A stretch of DNA of 64,000 nt from an uncultured Flavobacteriaceae bacterium (GTDB lineage Bacteria; Bacteroidota; Bacteroidia; Flavobacteriales; Flavobacteriaceae): the NCBI GenBank assembly GCA_947500445.1, contig CANMSB010000010.1, positions 79,662 through 143,661 of the forward strand. The letters run 5' to 3'. Every line of letters begins with the position of its first letter. Within the stretch, counting starts at the first letter, position 1. The notes under the pieces are model-generated. The model was not told the origin of the DNA. It made no database searches and saw nothing but the letters and a program-made list of their open reading frames with translations. Positions 8,280 to 17,060 of this stretch are shown here, in pieces. A program made the translations under genes and the position numbers.

Positions 8280-8523
8280 ACATGGGGACGTTTGAACGAT
8301 AACGTTATCATCGTTATGGGTGATAACGGTGGTATTGGCCATGCGACCGCGCTCGGATTTATCGAAGAAGGTGCAATAGTTCTGGTTTCCGGAAAAAGTA
8401 AGAAGCTTTAGGCCACTCATTTATAGGGTATCCGGTGATTTTATTACCGTACTTCCCGACCTGGTTAAAATTGAAAGCAAAGTGTATTACAATAAAACGG
8501 ACCGTTACCCCTTCTGAGCGCGA
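8280..8523 (+). pseudogene. Short-chain dehydrogenase N-terminal relic
   Basis: One frame encodes a clear Rossmann start: LNDNVIIVMGDNGGIGHATA followed by LGFIEEGAIVLVSGKSKKL, then TAG at 8409. This is the NAD(P)-binding GxxxGIG region of an SDR. The 110 bases after the stop read as further SDR-like fragments (VSGDFITVLPDLVKI) in another frame before the sequence is lost. No intact catalytic YxxxK is left. It follows the SRPBCC gene directly on the same strand. Confidence 0.6.
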
Positions 8524-8543
8524 CGTGGCACAAAAAACCGGTT

Positions 8544-9407
8544 ATGATTTTAAATTTTCAAAAAGTAGACCTTCTAAACAAAACCGTTTTCAGGCGCATA
8601 CAATTTACCCCGCCCTTAAAAGGATCTGAAATAATGGAAAGCGAAGCCTGTCTTATGTACGCCTTAAACGGAAACAGCATTATTTATGGAAGCGACCGCT
8701 CCATAACTATCGGTAACGAACAGAGTGTATTGATGAAATGTGGAAATTTTGTTAGCAATTGGAAAGTTACGGAGACGACGGTCCCATACGAGGTCATTGC
8801 CATACATTTCTTTCCGGATGTGTTAAAAGCTGTTTTCGACCCTACGATTCCAGAATACCTATCGGCCCCTCGGAACAAAAACAATATCGTTTTTCATAAA
8901 ATTCGGGCGAATGCCATCCTCAAAAGCTATATCGATAGCCTTATGGTGTATTTTGACAACCCTAGTCTGTTCACTGAAGATAGCATCAAACTTAAACTAA
9001 GGGAACTCATAGGCCTTTTATACCAACTTGACGGTGGCGGTGTTCGGGCAATTTTAAGCGATATGTTCAACCCTCATAGGGCAGCCTTTAAAAAGGTAGT
9101 AGCGGCCCATTTGTTCCACAACCTTTCGTTAGATGAATTTGCCACCTTATTGAACATTAGCGTTTCTACCTTTAAAAGAAAGTTTAAAGAAGTCTATCAC
9201 ACTACCCCTGGACAATATATAACCAAGAAAAAATTAGACCGTGCTGCCAGGCTTTTAAAAACTTCCGAAGAAAGGGTAACCGACATTTGCTATGATTGCG
9301 GCTTTGGCGACCTCAGCAACTTTACCAAACTTTTTTCAAAACATTACGGTTTTACCCCTTCGGACTATCGGGAAAAGCGCGGTTCCGAACTCCTGCAAAA
9401 CAACTGA
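8544..9407 (+). CDS. AraC family transcriptional regulator
   Basis: A 287-residue regulator. Residues 1-165 form a cupin-like sensor region (LNGNSIIYGSDRSITIGNEQSVLMKCGN). The C-terminal AraC/XylS DNA-binding domain spans about residues 185-280: first HTH LSLDEFATLLNISVSTFKRKFKEVYHTTPGQYI, second HTH VTDICYDCGFGDLSNFTKLF ending YGFTPSDYR. It sits downstream of the SDR relic. The target is probably nearby, but the intact candidate (the SDR) is gone, so it may now be an orphan regulator. Confidence 0.9.
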   Translation: MILNFQKVDLLNKTVFRRIQFTPPLKGSEIMESEACLMYALNGNSIIYGSDRSITIGNEQSVLMKCGNFVSNWKVTETTVPYEVIAIHFFPDVLKAVFDPTIPEYLSAPRNKNNIVFHKIRANAILKSYIDSLMVYFDNPSLFTEDSIKLKLRELIGLLYQLDGGGVRAILSDMFNPHRAAFKKVVAAHLFHNLSLDEFATLLNISVSTFKRKFKEVYHTTPGQYITKKKLDRAARLLKTSEERVTDICYDCGFGDLSNFTKLFSKHYGFTPSDYREKRGSELLQNN

Positions 9408-9817
9408 AACCTACCGTAACCATTACCCTTTAAACATGCCATTTCCAATAGTCGTTTTAAATAAATGTCACTCCTACGACTATTTCCTCAGTACCATTCC
9501 CCGTTCCCAAAACGATACTTGGACCGTTCTTGACGATTTTGGAAATATTTACATTTGGAATACCGGAAGGTAATGGCCTCCCGATCTACGTCTACGACTT
9601 CCGGAACAAAAGGTATCATTGGAAATTCTAAATCCGATCATAATCAAACCCAATAGGCAACAGGAACCAAAACTTCATAAAGGACCTGGAACGCTATTTA
9701 AAAAAGGGCGACAAAATCACATGTGCCGAACTCAAATCAGTGAATTAGATTCTTCCCAAAAAAGGTCTTAGCATAACCACGGTCGAGGTAAATTTCCAGA
9801 TAGACGGACACCTACTT
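9408..9817. other. Non-coding or decayed stretch
   Basis: About 410 bp between the AraC gene and the end of the hexuronate operon. A 45-codon frame (9436-9573, ending VLDDFGNIYIWNTGR) and a later fragment (NFIKDLERYLKKGDK) look protein-like but are short and interrupted. I cannot identify them. No terminator hairpin is obvious for either neighbour. Confidence 0.35.
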
Positions 9818-11146
9818 TTACAGCTTAGGCTCCCAGCCTTTGGCATATTCCCGTTTCCAATGCTGCATGACCTTATCGTTATTGGTCACCTTACCTGTAG
9901 CGGCATCGATCTGCAACATATGGCCGGCGTCCTGTGCCATATTTCCCAAATGGCATAGCATGGTAGAAATACTGGCATCCTTAATATCGGAATTTAACGA
10001 TCTGTCCTTACGGATGGCCTCAAAAAAGTTACCGACATGATCAACATCCAGAGCTCCGATACCCTGCGTATTGGTCGTTGCGCTTTGTGCTGCCTCAAAT
10101 TCGAATTTAAGGGGATTTCCTCCAAGGTCATACAATTTATAGGCGTTCCTACTCAACTCGATAGACCCTTTGGATCCGTATATCGTTACTCCCCTGCCAT
10201 CGCGTTTTGGTTTCATTACCCCCCGGCTGTGCCCGTTCCAAGTAATGAATTTATTGCCCTCGAACTGATAGGTTACCTGTTGGTTGTCCACAAATTGCCA
10301 GTCATCATCGTAGGTGTATTTGCCCCCAAAAGAGGTAACCGTTTTTGGAAGGTTCACACCCAAGGCCCACCTACAAATATCAATTTCATGCGTTCCGTTG
10401 TTATGTATTTCGCCGGTACCCCACGTACGGAACCAATGCCAGTTGTATGGGTGAATATTATCCCGGTAGTCCTCTTTTGGGGCAGGCCCTTGCCAAAGGT
10501 CCCAATCCAAAGTTTTGGGAACTTCCATAGCCGTTCCTTTCCCGATCGAGCCGCGATTGTTCGAATAAAAGGCCTCCCCTCGGTATACTTCACCAATAAT
10601 GCCTTTTTTAATATCCTCCATGGCCAAAATAGATGTTTTCGCCGATCGTTGCTGGTTGCCCATCTGCACCTTTTTTCCATACTTCTTTTGGGCGGCCACC
10701 AATAGGTCATTTTCGTATGGGTTGTGGCTACAGGGCTTCTCCACATATACATGTTTTCCGGCTTGCAGGGCCATAATGGCCATTGGGGCGTGCCAATGTT
10801 CCGGAGTGGCGATAAACACCGCATCAACATCCTTATCCTCCAATACTTTTCGAAAATCCTTTTCTACTTTGGGAACGTAACCAATATTTTTCTGGCACCA
10901 TTCGTTGTGCTCCGTTATGATCACATCGTCCACGTCACAGTTGTACAAAATTTTGGCGTTCGCATCGTTGCTAATGGCGATAACATGTGCCTTTGCCCTG
11001 CTGCGCACCCCTATTATGGCACAATTGACCTGATCGTTGGCGCCCAAAACACGGGCATAGCCCTTGGATGGCATCAGCACGCCCCCAAGGGCTACGGCAG
11101 CACTTCCCGCCGTCGTTTTTTTGATAAAACTTCTTCTTGTTCCCAT
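9818..11146 (-). CDS. Gfo/Idh/MocA family oxidoreductase, Tat-exported
   Basis: A 442-residue NAD(P)-dependent sugar oxidoreductase with a twin-arginine signal (TRRSFIKKTTAGSAAVALGG). The nucleotide-binding fold follows at about residues 35-160, with the family's EKPCSHNPYE (EKP motif with catalytic Lys) around residue 137. The C-terminal beta-sheet domain (GTGEIHNNGTHEIDICRWALG) is typical. Exported members in Bacteroidota act with 3-keto-glycoside hydrolases on oxidised sugars. It is the last gene of the hexuronate operon, four bases after the DUF1080 gene, which suggests the two act together on a uronide in the periplasm (inference). Confidence 0.88.
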   Translation of the reverse strand: MGTRRSFIKKTTAGSAAVALGGVLMPSKGYARVLGANDQVNCAIIGVRSRAKAHVIAISNDANAKILYNCDVDDVIITEHNEWCQKNIGYVPKVEKDFRKVLEDKDVDAVFIATPEHWHAPMAIMALQAGKHVYVEKPCSHNPYENDLLVAAQKKYGKKVQMGNQQRSAKTSILAMEDIKKGIIGEVYRGEAFYSNNRGSIGKGTAMEVPKTLDWDLWQGPAPKEDYRDNIHPYNWHWFRTWGTGEIHNNGTHEIDICRWALGVNLPKTVTSFGGKYTYDDDWQFVDNQQVTYQFEGNKFITWNGHSRGVMKPKRDGRGVTIYGSKGSIELSRNAYKLYDLGGNPLKFEFEAAQSATTNTQGIGALDVDHVGNFFEAIRKDRSLNSDIKDASISTMLCHLGNMAQDAGHMLQIDAATGKVTNNDKVMQHWKREYAKGWEPKL

Positions 11147-11150
11147 ATTC

Positions 11151-12533
11151 CTATTCCTTAGCTATTGATTTGATCTTTATATTTTTAAAGTGTACCAGAT
11201 CTCCATGATCTTGCAATAAAATTTGTCCGTCTTCGCCCTCCCCAAAATTGGGCCATACCTTGTATTTGCTTTCGGCCACCAGTTTTCGGAACGCATCGCT
11301 CTTTCGTTCGTACTCCAATACCTTTACTCCATTGAGCCAATGCTCCACATGGTTTGCTTTGGATACGATATGGGCGGTGTTCCATTCGCCGATCGGCTTT
11401 GCGGGTTTTGCGGCATCGGCTTCTATAAGGTCGTACAACGACGCCAAGGTTCGGCTTCCGGCATGGCTTCCAAGCTTGGCATCGGGGTGCCTGGCGTCGT
11501 CCAAAATTTGATACTCCAACCCAATGGAAGATCCTGGACCTTTGTTCAACTCGGTATCCACATAATATTTGATACCACTGTTTGCGGTTTCGGTCAACTT
11601 AAAATCGACTTTCAGTTCAAAATCGGCATATCGCTTTACCGTAACGATATCGCCCCCAGCGGTAGACTCTTCCCCTCCAGTGGCCAAAACGGACAATACC
11701 CCGTCCCTGATTACCCAACCTTCTTCGGGAAAACGCTCCAAACGGGCACCTCTCCAACCATCGGAAGTTGCTCCGTCCCATAACATTTCCCATCCTTCTT
11801 CACGTTCTTTTTTTGTCAATTTGTTTTTGGTGACCAGTGGCGGTACCGAGGTTTTTTTAACGTACTTCGCTACGCTATCCGTTATGATCCTGATATTTTT
11901 CCATTGAATTTCGGTTCCCGCTTTTTGATCGCCGTAAATACTGTGTACCTGCAGCCCTATAAATCCCCTGGCGGTTTGTTCATCGATCAAATGTGCCGCG
12001 GGCGTTCCGTTTATCCAAGTTTTTAAAGTGTCGCCGAATGCTTCGATACGGTAGTGGTTCCACTCGTTCTGTTTGAAGGCCTTTTGGGCCGCTGTATTAT
12101 TTTCCAAAGGATATAACCATCCACGTGCGCCTTCTTCATAAATTCCCGCGCTCCAGGCCCGATCCGATGGGTCGATCTCTATCTGATACCCATGTACCCT
12201 TCCATCTTGATAATAGGGAAAACTGTTGCTACGGATCTGGATTCCCGAGTTCATCGTAGCATCGACCAGATATTCCAATTCCAATATAAAGTCCCCATAC
12301 ATTTTATCCGAGGTCATAAACGAATTTGGTGTGTTGTCTACCGTGGTACCAACGATAGCGCCATCTCGAATGCTGTAGGTGGCCGTTCCTCCCTTTTGCG
12401 ACCAACCTTCAAGATCCTTACCGTTAAAAAGCGCGACCCAAGGAGTGGTATCCTTCGGGGTTTCCGTACATCCCATAGCAAAAAGAAGGGCGAAAAGGGA
12501 CGCGAATTTGACGTAATGCTTTTGTTTTTTCAT
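11151..12533 (-). CDS. DUF1080 (3-keto-disaccharide hydrolase-type) lipoprotein, two domains
   Basis: A 460-residue lipoprotein starting MKKQKHYVKF with lipobox LLFAMGC; longer in-frame upstream codons lie inside dctM and are rejected. It has two concanavalin-like DUF1080 domains. One begins WVALFNGKDLEGW (about residue 33), the other GWEMLWDGATSDGW (about residue 250), each with the internal IRDGAIVG/IRDGVLSV turn. The family includes 3-keto-beta-glucopyranoside hydrolases. Tandem arrangement and linkage to a Gfo/Idh oxidoreductase support periplasmic cleavage of an oxidised glycoside feeding the uronate pathway. Twenty-three bases after dctM. Confidence 0.85.
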   Translation of the reverse strand: MKKQKHYVKFASLFALLFAMGCTETPKDTTPWVALFNGKDLEGWSQKGGTATYSIRDGAIVGTTVDNTPNSFMTSDKMYGDFILELEYLVDATMNSGIQIRSNSFPYYQDGRVHGYQIEIDPSDRAWSAGIYEEGARGWLYPLENNTAAQKAFKQNEWNHYRIEAFGDTLKTWINGTPAAHLIDEQTARGFIGLQVHSIYGDQKAGTEIQWKNIRIITDSVAKYVKKTSVPPLVTKNKLTKKEREEGWEMLWDGATSDGWRGARLERFPEEGWVIRDGVLSVLATGGEESTAGGDIVTVKRYADFELKVDFKLTETANSGIKYYVDTELNKGPGSSIGLEYQILDDARHPDAKLGSHAGSRTLASLYDLIEADAAKPAKPIGEWNTAHIVSKANHVEHWLNGVKVLEYERKSDAFRKLVAESKYKVWPNFGEGEDGQILLQDHGDLVHFKNIKIKSIAKE

Positions 12534-12556
12534 TTTTCTTGATTTGTTGTTTATTC

Positions 12557-13852
12557 CTATAAATTGAACAGCGAGGGCAACCATAAACTCAACTGTGGAA
12601 AATACGTTACTAAAAAAAGTGCAACGATCATGGCCAGAAAAAGCGGCAGCAAGGGCCTTACTACTTTTTCGATAGTCGTCTTCGCGACACCAACCCCTAC
12701 AAAAAGGACCGAACCTACCGGAGGCGTGCATAAGCCGATACAAAGATTTAAGATCATCACGATACCAAAATGCACTGGATCCAGACCCAATTTGGTTACC
12801 ACGGGCAGAAATATGGGCGTAAAAATCAATACGGCCGGTGTAATGTCCATAAAAATACCCACCACCAACAAAATGATATTGATCAATAACAGGATCATAA
12901 TCTTATTGTCGGTCAGCCCCAAAAGCCCGGAACTGATCTCTTGGGGAATATGTTCGAACGAAAGCACCCATGACATGCTCATCGATGCTCCGATCAACAG
13001 CATTACGATCGCCGTGGTCGCCGAAGCGTCCAAAAGGATCTGCGGCAACTTTTCCAATGAGATCTCCCTATAAAAAAAGCCGAGCAGCATGCTGTACAAT
13101 ACTGCTATGGCAGATGCTTCCGTAGCGGTAAAAATACCGGCTACAATGCCCCCGATGACCAATACCAATAAAAACAAGCTCGGTACCGCATCGACAAAGG
13201 TTCGAAAGACCGATTTTAAGGAGCTTCTTTTACCGACGGGATACTTTTTTTTCTTCGCCCATATCGATGCCACGATCATCAGGAAGAGTCCTGTCAATAT
13301 TCCGGGAATATACCCCGCCAAAAACAGTGCAGCGATAGAAGCGCCGCCGCTGGCAAGGGAAAAGACGATCAAAACGTTGCTCGGTGGTATGATCAGCCCG
13401 GTAGTAGCCGAGGTAATGTTTACTGCGGCCCCGAACTCCTTATCGTATCCGTCTTTTTCCATTTCGGGGCCCAATATACTTCCCATGGCGGAAGCGGAGG
13501 CCATTGCAGATCCGGCGATGGCCCCCATAAGCATTGCCGAAATTACATTGATCAAAGCCAGACCACCGGGTAGGGCGCCCACCAAGGTTTTTGCAAAAGC
13601 GATCAACCTGTGGGCTATTCCGCCCTTGTTCATCAATTCCCCGGAAAGGATAAAAAAGGGTATCGCCAAAAGTGCAAAGCTATCGAGGCCCGTGGCCATC
13701 CGCTGCGATACGGTGGTAAACGCCGCTACGGACGGAATGCTGATCAACATGGTCAACAAGGACGAAATCGCAATGCTCCAGGCTACTGGGGTACCGATGG
13801 CCAAAAGACTGACAAAACTTAAAATAAGCACCAATATCGGAAGGTATTCCAT
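12557..13852 (-). CDS. dctM: TRAP transporter large permease (DctM)
   Basis: A 431-residue, 12-helix membrane protein, the ion-coupled transport subunit of a tripartite TRAP system. Family segments are clear: AIPFFILSGELMNKGGIAHRL, GSAMASASAMGSILGPEM, and SATTGLIIPPSNVLIVF. The C-terminal GLCTPPVGSVLFVGVGV motif is the second pseudo-repeat. It works with DctQ (one-base gap) and the DctP binding protein encoded upstream. Context in an uxuA/uxaC/kdgK operon indicates hexuronate uptake, most likely glucuronate. Confidence 0.95.
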   Translation of the reverse strand: MEYLPILVLILSFVSLLAIGTPVAWSIAISSLLTMLISIPSVAAFTTVSQRMATGLDSFALLAIPFFILSGELMNKGGIAHRLIAFAKTLVGALPGGLALINVISAMLMGAIAGSAMASASAMGSILGPEMEKDGYDKEFGAAVNITSATTGLIIPPSNVLIVFSLASGGASIAALFLAGYIPGILTGLFLMIVASIWAKKKKYPVGKRSSLKSVFRTFVDAVPSLFLLVLVIGGIVAGIFTATEASAIAVLYSMLLGFFYREISLEKLPQILLDASATTAIVMLLIGASMSMSWVLSFEHIPQEISSGLLGLTDNKIMILLLINIILLVVGIFMDITPAVLIFTPIFLPVVTKLGLDPVHFGIVMILNLCIGLCTPPVGSVLFVGVGVAKTTIEKVVRPLLPLFLAMIVALFLVTYFPQLSLWLPSLFNL

Positions 13853-13853
13853 T

Positions 13854-14315
13854 TTACGTCTTTTTTAGGATGTCCGAAATTTTATAATAGATGATCACTA
13901 GCCCACTCAACGGTATCACCAGATACACCAATGCCAAGGGCAAACGAAGGGCCGGTGAATATTGCTCGAGCAAATAGGTGATGTATACCAATTTGGAACC
14001 GCCGACGACCAATCCAAAAAAACAGAACAGCAGGACTACGCCCCGTACTATCTGCTGCAATTGTTTTTGGGTCTTTTCGGAAGCACGGTCCGGTAGTACG
14101 GTGATGGCCACATGCCCGTTTTTACCGGAAACGTAGGCCGCACCCAGTACACCGACCCAAATCATCAAATAACGGGCAAGTTCGTCGGTAAAGGAGCTCG
14201 GACTGTTCAAAACGTATCGGCTAAACACTTGCCAAAGCACGTTCAATACCATTATGCCCATAATGGTGATAAGCACATTGGCAAGAATACGATCGACTAT
14301 TTTTCTGGCTTTCAT
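13854..14315 (-). CDS. dctQ: TRAP transporter small permease (DctQ)
   Basis: A 153-residue membrane protein with four hydrophobic helices; the FTDELARYLMIWVGVLGAAYV segment is diagnostic of the DctQ family. It forms the scaffold subunit with DctM in the inner membrane. It starts three bases after the dctP stop and ends one base before the dctM start, so the three transporter genes are translated as a tight unit. Confidence 0.93.
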   Translation of the reverse strand: MKARKIVDRILANVLITIMGIMVLNVLWQVFSRYVLNSPSSFTDELARYLMIWVGVLGAAYVSGKNGHVAITVLPDRASEKTQKQLQQIVRGVVLLFCFFGLVVGGSKLVYITYLLEQYSPALRLPLALVYLVIPLSGLVIIYYKISDILKKT

Positions 14316-14318
14316 CGG

Positions 14319-15287
14319 TTACTCCGCTTTTATTTTTTGAATTAGGGCATATAGCTCCGGATCGGATTTAATGGCCTCGTACATGGGCGCCACTTTTGCC
14401 GAAAATTGTTCTTTGCCCGGCCGCACCACCTGTACGCCCGCTTTTTTTACCGCTTCCAATGCCTCGGCCTCGGCCTCGGCCCAAAGGGAACGTTGGTGCG
14501 CTACCGATTTTTTCACCGATTCCTGCATCCATTGCTGTTCCTTTTCGGTAAGCGTATCCCAAAAGTGGGTACTGGCGACCAATACGTCGGGGGAATAGGT
14601 ATGTTCGTTAAGGGCATAGTACTTACAGACCTCATAATGCCGGGACAAATAAAAGCTGGGCGGATTGTTTTCGGCACCGTCGACCACGCCTTGCTGTAGC
14701 GCGGTATACAGTTCTCCCCATGAAATAGGGGTGGGCGAACCTCCCAGATTGGACACCATATCCATGGCCGTATTGCTTTCCATCACCCGAATCTTTTTCC
14801 CATTAAGGTTCGCGGGTGCCATTACCGGTTTGTCCTTGGTATAAAAACTACGGCTTCCCGCATCATAAAAACATAACCCTTTCAGCCAATACTTTTTTCC
14901 GTCGTCCAGCACTTCCTGTCCGATAGGCCCGTCCAAAACGGAAAAAGCGTGCTCCCGATTTCGAAACAAATAAGGAAGTCCCAATGCCTTTGCTTTTGGC
15001 GCAAAATTTTCAAGTGTGGCCACGGAAACTTTGGTCATGTCCAAACTTCCGATCTGCAAGAGTTCCAAAACCTCCCGTTCGGTCCCCAATTGTTGACTGG
15101 GATAAATTTCAAGTTTCAAACTGCCGTTCGATCGTTCAACAAGATCTTCCCCCATTGCGAACATGGCCCTATGTACGGGATGATTGACATCCAATCCGTG
15201 CGCCAAACGAATCGTTTTTACATCGGAAACATTGGCACAGGATGCCAGAACGAATACCAAAGCAAACATTTGAACGATACGGTTCAT
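14319..15287 (-). CDS. dctP: TRAP transporter substrate-binding lipoprotein (DctP)
   Basis: A 322-residue periplasmic binding protein with lipobox VLASC near residue 17. DctP hallmarks: LAHGLDVNHPVHRAM, IYPSQQLGTEREVLELLQIGSLDM, and the GKKIRVMESNTAMDMV hinge region that contains the conserved carboxylate-binding Arg. The WGELYTALQQGVVDGAENN stretch is also typical. Four-base overlap with the kdgA stop. Operon context points to a uronate as ligand. Confidence 0.95.
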   Translation of the reverse strand: MNRIVQMFALVFVLASCANVSDVKTIRLAHGLDVNHPVHRAMFAMGEDLVERSNGSLKLEIYPSQQLGTEREVLELLQIGSLDMTKVSVATLENFAPKAKALGLPYLFRNREHAFSVLDGPIGQEVLDDGKKYWLKGLCFYDAGSRSFYTKDKPVMAPANLNGKKIRVMESNTAMDMVSNLGGSPTPISWGELYTALQQGVVDGAENNPPSFYLSRHYEVCKYYALNEHTYSPDVLVASTHFWDTLTEKEQQWMQESVKKSVAHQRSLWAEAEAEALEAVKKAGVQVVRPGKEQFSAKVAPMYEAIKSDPELYALIQKIKAE

Positions 15288-15961
15288 CCGAGTTGTTTTT
15301 TTAAGTTTTGTATGGTTTGAAGTACTGCGGCCACATTGTGCTGCAACGTATCGAACCGTTCATCCTCCAAAAGGGTTTTGGAAATCAGTTTTGAGCCCAT
15401 ACCTACGCAGGTGACGCCGGCTTCGAACCATCCTTTTAGGTTTTCCGCCTCGGTACTTACCCCACCGGTAGGCATAACGCTCGTCCAGGGCTGTGGCCCC
15501 TTGATGGCCTTTACGAAATCGGGGCCATAAATGGCTCCCGGGAAAAGTTTGACGATTTCGCAGCCCAATTCTTCGGCATTGTTGATTTCGGTCAAGGAAC
15601 CACAGCCGGGAGACCACAGTACCTTTCTTCTGTTGCAAACGATGGCAATATCCTTCCGAAGGGAGGGCGTAACCACAAAATTGGCCCCCAACTGCAGGAA
15701 TAAGGAGGCGGCGGCCGCATCGGTAATGGACCCCACACCCATGATCATCCCCGGTAATTCCTTAAGGGCGTATTTGTTGAGTTCCCCAAAAACATCGGCG
15801 GCGAAATCGCCCCTAGCCGTGAACTCCAACAAACGCGCACCACCATCATAACATGCCCGTAGCACCTTTTTGCCCACAGCGATATCGCTATGATAAAACA
15901 AGGGAACCATACCGGTGTCCTGCATGACCCCTACCACTTCTAATCTGGAATATTTTGCCAT
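15284..15961 (-). CDS. kdgA: 2-keto-3-deoxy-6-phosphogluconate aldolase (KDPG aldolase)
   Basis: A 225-residue class I aldolase that splits KDPG into pyruvate and glyceraldehyde 3-phosphate, the last step of hexuronate breakdown. The Schiff-base lysine is in EIVKLFPGAIYGPDF; the phosphate-binding MPTGGVS and the GVGSITDAAAA segment with FVVTPSL are in family order. It lies between kdgK and dctP. The slightly longer form (225 versus about 210) is usual for Bacteroidota homologues. Confidence 0.95.
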   Translation of the reverse strand: MAKYSRLEVVGVMQDTGMVPLFYHSDIAVGKKVLRACYDGGARLLEFTARGDFAADVFGELNKYALKELPGMIMGVGSITDAAAASLFLQLGANFVVTPSLRKDIAIVCNRRKVLWSPGCGSLTEINNAEELGCEIVKLFPGAIYGPDFVKAIKGPQPWTSVMPTGGVSTEAENLKGWFEAGVTCVGMGSKLISKTLLEDERFDTLQHNVAAVLQTIQNLKKQLG

Positions 15962-16017
15962 ATATTTTAGTTGTGAAAGCGGATATCGGTTTCGCTTTCG
16001 ATCATTTTTTACATTTT

Positions 16018-17058
16018 TTATCTGGCGACCCTGCCCGAGGCATCCCCACCCATTAATTTTTCTACCTCGGCAACGGTGACCAAGTTCGCATCGCCCTTTA
16101 TGGTATGTTTCAAACAGGAGGCCGCAACAGCAAAATTCAAGGCGTTTTGATCATCGTCGGGATAGGTCAACAGCCCATAGATCAATCCTCCCATAAAGGA
16201 GTCGCCCCCGCCTACGCGATCGACGATATCCGTAATTTGATATTCCGGTGATTTGTATAGTGTAGTACCATCATACAATACTCCTGCCCAAGTGTTGTGC
16301 GATGCGGAAATGGATCCCCGTAAAGTAGTGATCACCTTTTTTGCCCTCGGAAAACGTTCTAGCATCTGTTGGCATACCGATAAAAAGGCTTCTGCCTTCA
16401 CATGGTCTCCTTGCATCGTAATATCCAACCCCTCCGGTTTGATTCCAAAGTGTTTTTCGGCATCTTCCTCATTTCCCAAAATAATATCGCAATAGGACGT
16501 CAGCGCTGTCATAATGGCCTCACGATCGCCACCGTACTTCCATAGTTTTGCCCTGTAATTTAAATCGGTTGAAATGGTAATTCCCATTTCACTTGCCACC
16601 TGCACCGCTTCCAAACATGCATCGGCAGCACCTTGGGATATCGCCGGGGTAATACCGGTCCAATGAAACCATTCCACCTCCTTAAAAACCGTTTTCCAAT
16701 CGATCATTCCAGCCTTAATTTCAGCCATAGCGGAATGGGCGCGATCGTACACCACCTTACTCCCCCTACTTACCGCCCCGGTCTCCAAAAAGTAAATACC
16801 CAAGCGGTCGCCCCCAAAAACGATGTTTTCGGTACGTACGCCGCGTTTGCGCATTTCCATGAGTGCACATTGCCCCATATCATTGTCGGGCAACCTGGTA
16901 ACAAAACTTACCGGAACCCCATAGTTTGCCAACGAAACCGCAACGTTCGATTCTCCGCCACCATATACCACATCAAAGGAGTTTGCCTGCGAAAATCTTA
17001 AAAATCCGGGAGGTGATAACCGTAGCATTATTTCTCCAAAAGTGACTACTTTTTTCAT
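16018..17058 (-). CDS. kdgK: 2-keto-3-deoxygluconate kinase, PfkB family
   Basis: A 346-residue sugar kinase that phosphorylates KDG to KDPG. PfkB signatures: N-terminal VVYGGGESNVAVSLANYG, and the C-terminal DRVGGGDSFMGGLIYGL carrying the catalytic Asp (GGGD in place of the commoner GAGD). An insertion around residues 200-260 (DITMQGDHVKAEAF) is seen in other long KDG kinases. Two bases separate it from uxaC; 56 bases, with a T-rich stretch, from kdgA. Confidence 0.93.
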   Translation of the reverse strand: MKKVVTFGEIMLRLSPPGFLRFSQANSFDVVYGGGESNVAVSLANYGVPVSFVTRLPDNDMGQCALMEMRKRGVRTENIVFGGDRLGIYFLETGAVSRGSKVVYDRAHSAMAEIKAGMIDWKTVFKEVEWFHWTGITPAISQGAADACLEAVQVASEMGITISTDLNYRAKLWKYGGDREAIMTALTSYCDIILGNEEDAEKHFGIKPEGLDITMQGDHVKAEAFLSVCQQMLERFPRAKKVITTLRGSISASHNTWAGVLYDGTTLYKSPEYQITDIVDRVGGGDSFMGGLIYGLLTYPDDDQNALNFAVAASCLKHTIKGDANLVTVAEVEKLMGGDASGRVAR

Positions 17059-17060
17059 TC

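Noticed and set aside
12534..12743. 70 extra N-terminal codons for the DUF1080 protein
   Set aside because: They overlap dctM in another frame and would bury the lipoprotein signal; ATG at 12533 gives a proper lipobox.
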